A stretch of DNA of 35,737 nucleotides from Firmicutes bacterium ADurb.Bin153 (GTDB lineage: Bacteria; Bacillota; DTU025; MWDF01): assembly GCA_002070415.1 (NCBI GenBank), contig MWDF01000016.1, forward strand, positions 1 through 35,737, written 5' to 3'. Numbering within the stretch: position 1 is the stretch's first letter; every line of letters starts with the position of its first letter. The position numbers and the translations under genes were made by a program. Below are positions 24,696 to 32,632 of this stretch, one piece after another. A model generated the notes under the pieces. The model did no database searches. It was not told where the DNA came from and saw nothing but the letters and a program-made list of their open reading frames with translations.

Positions 24696-26135
24696 ATGAC
24701 AACAAGAAGCGGAAGGATGAGTGGCAAGATGCCTGTAAAATTCTCTGAAGAGTATAGTATCAGCACTCAGGCCCTCAGGGACACGAAGGTGTTTGATGTC
24801 ATACTGGATGTTGATACACGAGTCTTTGTTGATCCAGCATTGTTAGGATTATCTGATGTACCAGAGTTTAGTGGCGCAAGAGATAAAGTAAAGAAGTACT
24901 TTTCAGATATTATTACGTTGCTTAAGCATTCGAAGAATCGGAAAGACATGTTTTGGAAAGAAGCTGATGCTTTACTTACCTTCAAAGAGTTCACCGGCAC
25001 TTGTTTTGGCTATTCGCAAAAAGGTACAAATGGAAACTCCATCGGTGCTGTGTTGCGGAAGAAAATACTGGAAACCATTAAGGAGTTGGTAGATGAGGGT
25101 GAAACTGATCCTGCGCTATTTGAGTTACTTAGCGTGTTTCAGGAGAATGTTGGGTGTGATCGAATCAGCGACTTGATTACATTCATTCTTGCCGACGAGG
25201 TGCTTTCATATACTGAACGTGTAATCAGAGTTCTAGCTGTCCCAAGCGTTCCTTTCGATTATCGAGGAAATATTTATAGAATATGCAGGAACCAGTATAA
25301 TAACAAACCACTACTCCTGTTACCAGATGCGATACTTAGTCCCCTGCCTGTTGCCAATTGCTTTGACGATATTGATATTGTATGTGCGGAGAATCAACGA
25401 GTCAGAGATGCAATTAGTGCTTACTTAAATCTTGGGGAGAAGAGGCATTTATCGAAAGCTGACATTTTATCATTTATGCATCAGAATAGAGAATTTAGGC
25501 AAGCGCTGATTTCTGCATATAAGTCTTACCCAGTCAAGCCATATGATTTTAATGAAGACCCAGCTGGTGAATATGTGTGGCTTGAAGCATCAAGGCAATA
25601 TACAACAAGATTTCCACTAGCTCTTAGTAATTGGGAAATCAGTGAAGTTAGCGATGTTCTTTCTGTTACTGAAGAAATCTGCAGGAAATTTAAAACTCTA
25701 ATTGAGAATAATGGCTTGCACGCCCTATTATACGATAATAATGGAAAACCCAAGAACGAGCGCGCCGCCCAACTATTATTCTTTGGAATTGCTGATTGTT
25801 ATTGCAGTGCAAATGATATTGATTTGAGTAGGGAACCAAATTGCGGCAGAGGTCCTGTGGATTTCAAACTATCCAGAGGCTCATCGGAAAAGGTTGTTGT
25901 TGAAATCAAACTAACATCAAATAACCAGCTGAAACATGGAGTAGAGAAGCAACTGCCGGTTTACATGAAACAGGAAGGAACGCATGAAGCTATCTACCTG
26001 ATAATTGACAATGGGCATCCTAAGGTTCTAGAGAACTTCTTCAGATTTTATGATCATCTAGATTTGGATCTAAAAAGGAAGATCAAGATTATTCCTGTTG
26101 ACGGTTCAAACAAGCTCTCTGCCAGTAATGCATAG
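24696..26135 (+). CDS. Putative PD-(D/E)xK nuclease-type defence protein of unknown family
   Basis: I do not recognise the family of this 479-residue protein. Near the C-terminus GRGPVDFKLS is followed, 14 residues after D389, by VVVEIKL, giving D389...E403-x-K405. This is the active-site pattern of PD-(D/E)xK nucleases such as restriction enzymes. The first ~370 residues are mainly helical-looking, with the conserved-looking opening VFDVILDVDTRVFVDPALLGL. The start is uncertain: ATG at 24696 has no good ribosome site, and internal ATGs at 24717 and 24729 follow a GGAAGG. The gene is very AT-rich compared with the block to the left and converges on a predicted defence operon. A DNA-targeting effector role is an inference. 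Confidence 0.68.
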   Translation: MTTRSGRMSGKMPVKFSEEYSISTQALRDTKVFDVILDVDTRVFVDPALLGLSDVPEFSGARDKVKKYFSDIITLLKHSKNRKDMFWKEADALLTFKEFTGTCFGYSQKGTNGNSIGAVLRKKILETIKELVDEGETDPALFELLSVFQENVGCDRISDLITFILADEVLSYTERVIRVLAVPSVPFDYRGNIYRICRNQYNNKPLLLLPDAILSPLPVANCFDDIDIVCAENQRVRDAISAYLNLGEKRHLSKADILSFMHQNREFRQALISAYKSYPVKPYDFNEDPAGEYVWLEASRQYTTRFPLALSNWEISEVSDVLSVTEEICRKFKTLIENNGLHALLYDNNGKPKNERAAQLLFFGIADCYCSANDIDLSREPNCGRGPVDFKLSRGSSEKVVVEIKLTSNNQLKHGVEKQLPVYMKQEGTHEAIYLIIDNGHPKVLENFFRFYDHLDLDLKRKIKIIPVDGSNKLSASNA

Positions 26136-26494
26136 CGTAGTGATATCAATTAATCACTCGGTGAACTAGAGGCATTAAGTGTTCAAGTAACTGTATGTAG
26201 TTCAATACAACTCGAGACACAAGGACACAGATTACTTGCTTCCTTTTCATTGTATCTGATGTCGTTGTTGCAACAATTGATATGCAGCATATCAAGGTAG
26301 AGCTTATCGTTCACTTTGAAGGGCGTTAGGTTGATCAATGCAATTGTCTATGCCGGGCCAGCTTAAACTGCAAGTTGTGTGAAAAGGTAGAGCTTGTCGC
26401 ACGCTTTGACGATTACAGAGTTATTAATGCATTTCTCTTAACCACGACCAGCTTGGCCTGCCGATTATATGGAAAGGTATACCTTCTTATATAA
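26136..26494. other. 359-bp structured non-coding stretch between convergent genes
   Basis: No open frame of note. It holds an inverted repeat AGTGAT / ATCACT (26139-26158), two perfect or near-perfect palindromes (TTGTTGCAACAA at 26265-26276; GATATGC-A-GCATATC at 26279-26293), about 2.2 copies of a degenerate 90-bp repeat, and a third palindrome, AAGGTATACCTT (26474-26485). There is no classic T-tailed terminator for either convergent transcript, so these hairpins may do that job. Confidence 0.6.
26294..26485. repeat. Degenerate tandem repeat, 90-bp period
   Basis: Unit 1 (26294-26383) and unit 2 (26384-26473) both start AAGGTAGAGCTT and both carry ACCAGCTT or GCCAGCTT plus CTG about 65-80 bases in. 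The middle is diverged. A third unit begins at 26474 with AAGGTATACCTT and stops after about 12 bases. Confidence 0.6.
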
Positions 26495-29400
26495 CTAATC
26501 TATATCTTCTATTCCTAGATCCCTAACTCCCAGCGTCCTTCCGTTCTCCTTGATTGTCCTTTCCAACCCGGAATCTATACCTCTAGGTAACACTGCATGT
26601 ATGTTTATCGAGACTTCAATTCTCGCATCCTTGATTTCTGCAAGCAAGGATACGACATTCTCGAAAATGCTTCCGGCGTCTCTATTCATCCTAATAGGAT
26701 CCAAGTTGAAGCTTGCATAGAACCTCTTTCCCTTGCTCTGTTCTTCCTGTTCAGAAAGTGCCTCTCGTTCAGTTTTACTAGCTCCTTGCCCACCTTGAAC
26801 ACCTAGGGAGGAAGTGGATGGCTCTTCAGAAGAAGGCTTCTTGTCGGCTTCAAGAACAGGAATTGCAATTTGAGGTTTCACAAGCAGCCCACTAGGAATT
26901 ATGTCAGGGTAGGACTGCTTGATCCTAAGTCCCATGTACCTTCCATTAGAGTACCCTTCTGCGTAGGCAAAGTACTCATCAGATGACATCCCAGCTCTGA
27001 TTGCATTCATCAGTACTTCCCTATCTCTGAGCCTAGGCAGGTAGCAGTACTGGCACATCATCTTCCATAACTCATCTATGCCGATGTGATCCTTGTCCTT
27101 CCAAAGCGGCTCATCCAGCTTCATTCTTAGCAGTGCAGGCGCCCACTGCGAAATCAGCAGCTCATTGCTCCTGATGACATTCTGAGCTTTCCTAATCGGT
27201 GATTCCTTGTCGGCCGGCAGATCATAAGCCTCTAGCCTGATTGGCTCAGTGCCTTCCTGTGTCGGTACCAGAAGCCAGATGTAAGTCTCCTTGATCCTGA
27301 GGTCCACGTTCTCGGAGCTTGTCTTGAGCCCTGATGCGACTTCCTTCTGTTGCCCAGCGTCAAGATTCAATGAGTCCTTATCGATATCGATGCTGAGCCA
27401 AGCCAGGTACTTCCTAACCTCTTGCTCCAGATGGGCAGAGTTGCCGAAGTCCGGCGCAAGGAACATCAGCATGTTCTTGTATATCCTCAAAGACTGTCCT
27501 CTGTTGTTGAGGTAATCTTTGGCTACCTCTTCAGCTGTTGATGTTCCGGTTCCCCTGCTGTACTTATGAAGCGGTGACAGTATGACAAGCCTTGCACTTA
27601 GCTCATCGGGGATGTCGGCGGAAGAGCGTGGTATCGTGTGAATACCAGCAAACATTCCCTTCTCCCCGAAGTTTGCCACCCTCTTCTCTATCTCCATCTC
27701 AACAGCTTCAGGCTTTACCTGCGCTGCTCTATCCTCCATGGTCCTTCTAAGGTTCGGTGCGGAATCCAACCAATACCTCGAGCCCGCGGAGTACAAGTAG
27801 GTGAGCTTGGCTTCCAGCCTTCCTAGCACATCGTTATAGACTGACACCTGCTCACCGGGTTGCATGACGCCAAGCCTTATCCTGCTATCCTCAATCCCTC
27901 TGTTAGGCTGTCCTTTACTTGAGGGAGCGCTGCCCAAGAATATCGCCCTGGCACACCTTCTTGCCGCCATCAGCTGACCATACCTGGCATTGCCCGCATC
28001 TATGCCATAAGCTTGTGACCTATTGCCATCAATATCAGCATCGACAATTGCGTCCCATCCGGAAGGAAGATAGTTCACTATCTCCTCCTTGGTTTGCCCT
28101 TGGCCTAAAGGTATGGATCCCGGCATTATGAGTACCCCAAGATCTCCTCCCTGCCAGAGGTTGAACACCACAGTTGCCATGAACCTTAGCACGCCTCTGG
28201 TCTTCTGGAACTTCTCCAGTGTGGTCCAGTCATTGTAGAGCCTGTCAAACACCTCAGGGTGTATGGGGTAACAATCCTTCATCCTCGCCTGATAGGTAAG
28301 CTCTTTACTTTCAATTGGGTAGTCTCCTGATGATTCGTTGTACATCCTGCTGAATGCAACACAGGTCTCCTCTACAGCAAGCTCATCGGTAACCGGCATA
28401 AAGAGCCTTCTTCTCACGATGGAGAAGCCCTCCTCTGGTCCTACCGGTTTCCATATGTACTCCATCCTTCCGAACACCTTGCTGATCTCCTGCAGAGCGC
28501 GCCAACCGTCGTCTCCTCCAGCTTCCGTCTCTGACTCTGGGATTGATGCTACCACTAGGCTTCTCTTACTAGCCTTGACTGCTTCTGTCAGCTCCTGCAT
28601 GAAGCTCATGACCGAGCCATAGCTTCCGCATGGAAGGTCGTTCCTTCCATAGATCTTCCTTGCGTAGGCAACTATCTCATCCATAAGGATTAGACAAGGG
28701 CTGGCTGCATCCAGTAAGTCTGTCAGAACCTTGGAACCAGGAGCAACTCCCTTCTTGTCAGCTTCCCTTACCATCTCATACAGCTTTGGGTTGTTTGACT
28801 GCTCAGCAAGCTGAGCTGCCAGCTCCCCCCATAAGGTATAGACCTGAACCCCAGGAAGCCCGTCGGGACGCCTTGCCTTGCTTGGATCCAGATGAGTGCC
28901 TACCAGAGTGACAACCCTAGTCTTCGGTAGCGCTCCGATCTTCTCGGAGTCCAGAAGCGCTTTCACTCCGGGCAGGCTTTCTGCTTTTGCTGAGTTCTTC
29001 ATCATATGGTACAGAGCAAGCAAGCTATGCGTCTTGCCGCCGCCAAATGCGGTCTTAAGCTGTATTACGGGTTCACCATTCCCGCTTGTCACCCTTCGAG
29101 CTGCCTGCAGCAACAGCTCCTTTATACCGCTTGTGATGTAGGTCCTTGCGAAGAACTCCTTCGGGTCCTGATACTCGGCTGTGGCAATGCCTCTTGCCAC
29201 CTGAGAGAGGTCGGCAGCGAACTCCGCTTTCCTATAGACCCCCTTCTGCACATCGGGATGAGGCGCTATCACGCTGCGCCACGGTTTAAGCCCTACCTTA
29301 TTCAGAGGAATCTCAAGCTGCTGTGCCAACTTCACTGGAGCTTCTACTGAGGGTCCTTCAGTCTTATATCTTACGAGGTTGGCACACTTCCTTATGCTCT

Positions 29401-29806
29401 CATAAGCCTCTCCATCTATAGATTCAACCAGCCTTGCCATGGTGTCGAGCGCCCTATAGGCATCGCCCTCGTCCATGTCTTCCATGCCTTTATGAGCCCA
29501 GTCATTCCTGGTGTTTATGAGCTCAGTTACCCAGGACTTATGTTCTCTTGAGAGCTTCTGCCTGAACACCATACCCCACTGCCTATCGATGATGTAGAGA
29601 CATCTGGCCAGATCCAGGCTCTTCTCCATCTGCTCTTTCGTTCCTCCCACGGGAAGGCCAGTTTGCTGTTCAGGTGCAAGAGAACCAATCACCCCATTGT
29701 TCCACCACTGACCTTGGTACTGGTTCTGTAACTGCGTTATTACGAAAGGCACCAGGGCCTTGGTCAGCTCTCTAAATCCTGTTGTAACAAGCTCATAGTT
29801 AGTCAT
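26495..29806 (-). CDS. DUF499 ATPase with N-terminal Swt1-type HEPN domain (antiphage-associated)
   Basis: This 1103-residue protein belongs to the DUF499 ATPases found in defence islands beside DUF1156 methyltransferases. Residues 1 to about 150 look like a HEPN domain, with R100-N-D-W-A-H105, the Rx4H motif of HEPN ribonucleases. The ATPase follows: Walker A in KTAFGGGKTH (252-261) and Walker B LILMDE (373-378). The rest is a long C-terminal region that includes a low-complexity Ser/Gln/Glu-rich linker near residue 1020. The ATG at 29806 follows AGGGAGGT; it lies 24 bp behind the methyltransferase gene in one operon. Family knowledge supports an antiviral role; the biochemical job is unknown. 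Confidence 0.87.
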   Translation of the reverse strand: MTNYELVTTGFRELTKALVPFVITQLQNQYQGQWWNNGVIGSLAPEQQTGLPVGGTKEQMEKSLDLARCLYIIDRQWGMVFRQKLSREHKSWVTELINTRNDWAHKGMEDMDEGDAYRALDTMARLVESIDGEAYESIRKCANLVRYKTEGPSVEAPVKLAQQLEIPLNKVGLKPWRSVIAPHPDVQKGVYRKAEFAADLSQVARGIATAEYQDPKEFFARTYITSGIKELLLQAARRVTSGNGEPVIQLKTAFGGGKTHSLLALYHMMKNSAKAESLPGVKALLDSEKIGALPKTRVVTLVGTHLDPSKARRPDGLPGVQVYTLWGELAAQLAEQSNNPKLYEMVREADKKGVAPGSKVLTDLLDAASPCLILMDEIVAYARKIYGRNDLPCGSYGSVMSFMQELTEAVKASKRSLVVASIPESETEAGGDDGWRALQEISKVFGRMEYIWKPVGPEEGFSIVRRRLFMPVTDELAVEETCVAFSRMYNESSGDYPIESKELTYQARMKDCYPIHPEVFDRLYNDWTTLEKFQKTRGVLRFMATVVFNLWQGGDLGVLIMPGSIPLGQGQTKEEIVNYLPSGWDAIVDADIDGNRSQAYGIDAGNARYGQLMAARRCARAIFLGSAPSSKGQPNRGIEDSRIRLGVMQPGEQVSVYNDVLGRLEAKLTYLYSAGSRYWLDSAPNLRRTMEDRAAQVKPEAVEMEIEKRVANFGEKGMFAGIHTIPRSSADIPDELSARLVILSPLHKYSRGTGTSTAEEVAKDYLNNRGQSLRIYKNMLMFLAPDFGNSAHLEQEVRKYLAWLSIDIDKDSLNLDAGQQKEVASGLKTSSENVDLRIKETYIWLLVPTQEGTEPIRLEAYDLPADKESPIRKAQNVIRSNELLISQWAPALLRMKLDEPLWKDKDHIGIDELWKMMCQYCYLPRLRDREVLMNAIRAGMSSDEYFAYAEGYSNGRYMGLRIKQSYPDIIPSGLLVKPQIAIPVLEADKKPSSEEPSTSSLGVQGGQGASKTEREALSEQEEQSKGKRFYASFNLDPIRMNRDAGSIFENVVSLLAEIKDARIEVSINIHAVLPRGIDSGLERTIKENGRTLGVRDLGIEDID

Positions 29807-29830
29807 ATCCTAAACCTCCCTGTAGGTTTC

Positions 29831-32617
29831 TTATAGTAATGAGCCCTGCTTCGAAGGCTGCCTGGACATCTCCTCAGCCTGCTCCTTGATGTCCATCCAA
29901 GAGGACACCAGCGAGTTGTAAGCCAGAGCATCTTCGATTAGCTTCTTATCCTCTGCTATCTTGTAAAGCCTGTAGGCAAGCGACCTTGCAGCCTCTGCCT
30001 TGGATGTGCCGATCTTCTCAATGACCTCAGCTACTCCCGATTCGCCGCTCTCATTGAGGGCTCTCAGCATGTGCTGAACGCACATCCAGATCGAAATGTC
30101 ATCACTGGGTACGATATCCCCTGACAGCTCTTTACTGTTCACAATCCTGACTTTACCCTTGGCCGACTTGATGAGCCCTTTCTCTTCAATCCTACCGGTG
30201 GCTGTGTTCTTGGCTCTGGCAAGCACATCAGCTTCTCCGAATGAAGCCTCGCTCATGCCAAACTGCTCAAACCATGCAACGCAGAAACGGGTATCCTTAT
30301 CTAGGTCGCCTTCCAAGGAGGTCAACCATATCTCCAGCTCCTGGTTTATAATCTGCAGAGCAGTACGAACAGACATCTTGCTGCCGTCCGCCTCAAGCAC
30401 TGCCTTATACCTGCTGTATACTGCCATGCCAGGGCCGATTGCTGCCTGGGCGAGGTCGACAGGAGCGATGCCTCCTTCTCTGAGGTTATCGAGCGCCCAA
30501 GGGAGCTCTTTACGAAGTGCTATCATGAAGTCCTTGCGGCTTATGAGCTGAGCAGTCTCTTCTTTAGGGCGGCAAACTATGACAATGGAAGACGCAAGAG
30601 CGTTAGTGTCGACAGATAGCATCCTTCCCTTCTTTTCACTGCGCATTGGCCAAGTACCGATAACTGAGTAGCCATTCTTTATTAGCCCCTCGAGCATAGT
30701 TTCCCATCCTGTTGAAGCTGAAGTGCTCTCGCCATTCTCATCCTCTTCATCAGACTCAGCTTGCTTAAAGGCATAGTAGATCGTTATCGGGTATTCCGGA
30801 TCAGAGTTCTTTTTAATCGCTGAGAATGCTTCCGAGAAGCCATCTTCGAAGTGTGCCTTGGCCTTCTCCTTGTTTCCACCGAATCTATATGGGGTGGCAA
30901 CAAGCTCGTCATTTTTAGGAGTCATTATTGTCCTAAAGACTTGAGGGTATACAGATCCTAGGTTTTTCTTAAGCCAAACATAGAAGAAGTCGGATAAGTC
31001 GGCATACCCAATATTGTCGTAATACGGTGGATCCGTCGAGAATACCATTCTATCTTTGGCGAGCAGTTTGGTCGCATCAAGCTGCAAGATTTGCGAGTTT
31101 GAAGTTCCACAGCTCAAACTTGAAAATCCCTTAATCATTCGATCGTAAAGGCTCGAATAGCTACCAGAAGAGCTGCTAAAAGGGTTACTCTCAGCAAAAT
31201 CCCACGTCATTGGAATTGCTTGTCGTGCAAAGACCGACCTCATCTGTTCATTGGGAGAGTTCCAACTACAAATAAGTGATGAATGATTTGCTACTTGATC
31301 AAGCAGGAATGCCATATAAACCCCTATGGCCTCGGAGTATGCCTTTGCTCCTTTACCACTATCAGCAAGACCAATATCTTCCTTGCTCATCCCAGCAATA
31401 ATAGCGTGGTTATAAGCCTCCTCCATGACTTCCGGTATCAGATCGCTGAAGGTGCACAACGCAGTAAGCTGTCTATTGGTGAAGAGGTCTCCAAAAGTGA
31501 CTAAGCCATATGGCGGAGTCCACAGCGCTCTAGGATCAGCTGCTATCTTCTCATCTGGCCTCCAGCTAGGTTTTGCACTTAATGCTACTCGGATATGCTC
31601 TTCTGAAGGTGATATATAAATTCGTCCCCGAGTCCCTTCAGCTACTATTGCCATCAGCTGGCTTCCCATCCTACCAGCTGAGCCTTCTTTCTTTATATAA
31701 TCAACTCCAACTACCGTTCCACAGGCAAGGCATCTGGCTTTACGATTCTTCATGGTCCCCTCAGGCGCCTCTCCATTCCCGCTCCTTATTTCAAACCTCA
31801 CATTCTTGCCATCTGGCTCAACTATCGGCTGGGCCCATACCTTCTTCCCTGCCTTTGTAGAAAGCCAGAACTTACTTGCCAAAGGCATCTGGCAACCGCA
31901 TGCAGGATTAGGGCATTTCACCGTTCTTACCCAAAGCCAGGCGATGACAGTAGCTTCTCCACCACCTTGTTCTAAAGGTAGTTGTACTTTGGGGTAAAGG
32001 TGGCCTATCCTCTTCTCTGCCTCTTTCTTCATCCGTTCGCCGTAATAAGCCACATCAGTGGCCAAACCTACAGCATTAGGATAGAAGCCCCCTATTCCCA
32101 TTTTCCTTGATTCCGGATTAATTGGAGCTAGACCAGCGAACTTCGGAGGTATCTCAACAAGAGCCTTTGAGATGAGGACAGCTACAGGGTTCAGATCGCT
32201 CCCATGAGCCTCAAGGCCTAATCTCTGGGCTTCAAGCGGTATGGATCCACCCCCGCAGAATGGATCATAGACCGGAGGCGGGTTGTTCCCAGTGGATCTC
32301 ATTATCTCTGTTCTCGCCTCATCAAGCACATGCTGGTTGCTGGAGTTCTCCCACTTGACCAGCCTCTCAATGATGCCAAACAGTCTGAGCCTCTCCTTGT
32401 CTTGAGCTTGCTCAGTAGGAAACTGCTCAGGATGAGATGAGGGGTCATCTACAAGAGATGCGAAAAGCACAGCTCTACATGTTGATAATGGTTTTCTGGA
32501 CCACCAAAGGTGTAAAGTGGAAGGGTGCCCATGCCTAATGGACTTCTCCCTGGCCGACTCCCTGTTAATCACCTCAAGCGGCATTGCCACTTCTATGAGC
32601 TTCCTCTTGTACGCCAT
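29831..32617 (-). CDS. DUF1156 adenine-specific DNA methyltransferase (antiphage-associated)
   Basis: This 928-residue protein opens with the DUF1156 signature KLIEVAMPLEVINRESAREKSIRHGHPSTLHLWWSRKPL. It has an S-adenosylmethionine-binding motif, DPFCGGGSIPLEAQRLG (118-134), then HGSDLNPVAV, and a catalytic DPPY at 529-532. About 390 residues separate the two motifs and include probable zinc-binding cysteines (235, 240, 242, 296, 299), which could be the target-recognition part. DPPY points to methylation of an amino group on adenine or cytosine. The ATG at 32617 is 15 bp behind the helicase gene and 24 bp ahead of the DUF499 gene. In related systems the methylase probably marks self DNA; that role is inferred here. 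Confidence 0.9.
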   Translation of the reverse strand: MAYKRKLIEVAMPLEVINRESAREKSIRHGHPSTLHLWWSRKPLSTCRAVLFASLVDDPSSHPEQFPTEQAQDKERLRLFGIIERLVKWENSSNQHVLDEARTEIMRSTGNNPPPVYDPFCGGGSIPLEAQRLGLEAHGSDLNPVAVLISKALVEIPPKFAGLAPINPESRKMGIGGFYPNAVGLATDVAYYGERMKKEAEKRIGHLYPKVQLPLEQGGGEATVIAWLWVRTVKCPNPACGCQMPLASKFWLSTKAGKKVWAQPIVEPDGKNVRFEIRSGNGEAPEGTMKNRKARCLACGTVVGVDYIKKEGSAGRMGSQLMAIVAEGTRGRIYISPSEEHIRVALSAKPSWRPDEKIAADPRALWTPPYGLVTFGDLFTNRQLTALCTFSDLIPEVMEEAYNHAIIAGMSKEDIGLADSGKGAKAYSEAIGVYMAFLLDQVANHSSLICSWNSPNEQMRSVFARQAIPMTWDFAESNPFSSSSGSYSSLYDRMIKGFSSLSCGTSNSQILQLDATKLLAKDRMVFSTDPPYYDNIGYADLSDFFYVWLKKNLGSVYPQVFRTIMTPKNDELVATPYRFGGNKEKAKAHFEDGFSEAFSAIKKNSDPEYPITIYYAFKQAESDEEDENGESTSASTGWETMLEGLIKNGYSVIGTWPMRSEKKGRMLSVDTNALASSIVIVCRPKEETAQLISRKDFMIALRKELPWALDNLREGGIAPVDLAQAAIGPGMAVYSRYKAVLEADGSKMSVRTALQIINQELEIWLTSLEGDLDKDTRFCVAWFEQFGMSEASFGEADVLARAKNTATGRIEEKGLIKSAKGKVRIVNSKELSGDIVPSDDISIWMCVQHMLRALNESGESGVAEVIEKIGTSKAEAARSLAYRLYKIAEDKKLIEDALAYNSLVSSWMDIKEQAEEMSRQPSKQGSLL

Positions 32618-32632
32618 ACCTATACCCCTTTC

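Noticed and set aside
26294..26485. CRISPR array
   Set aside because: The repeats are diverged, the period is 90 bp, there are no uniform short repeats with unique spacers and no cas genes.
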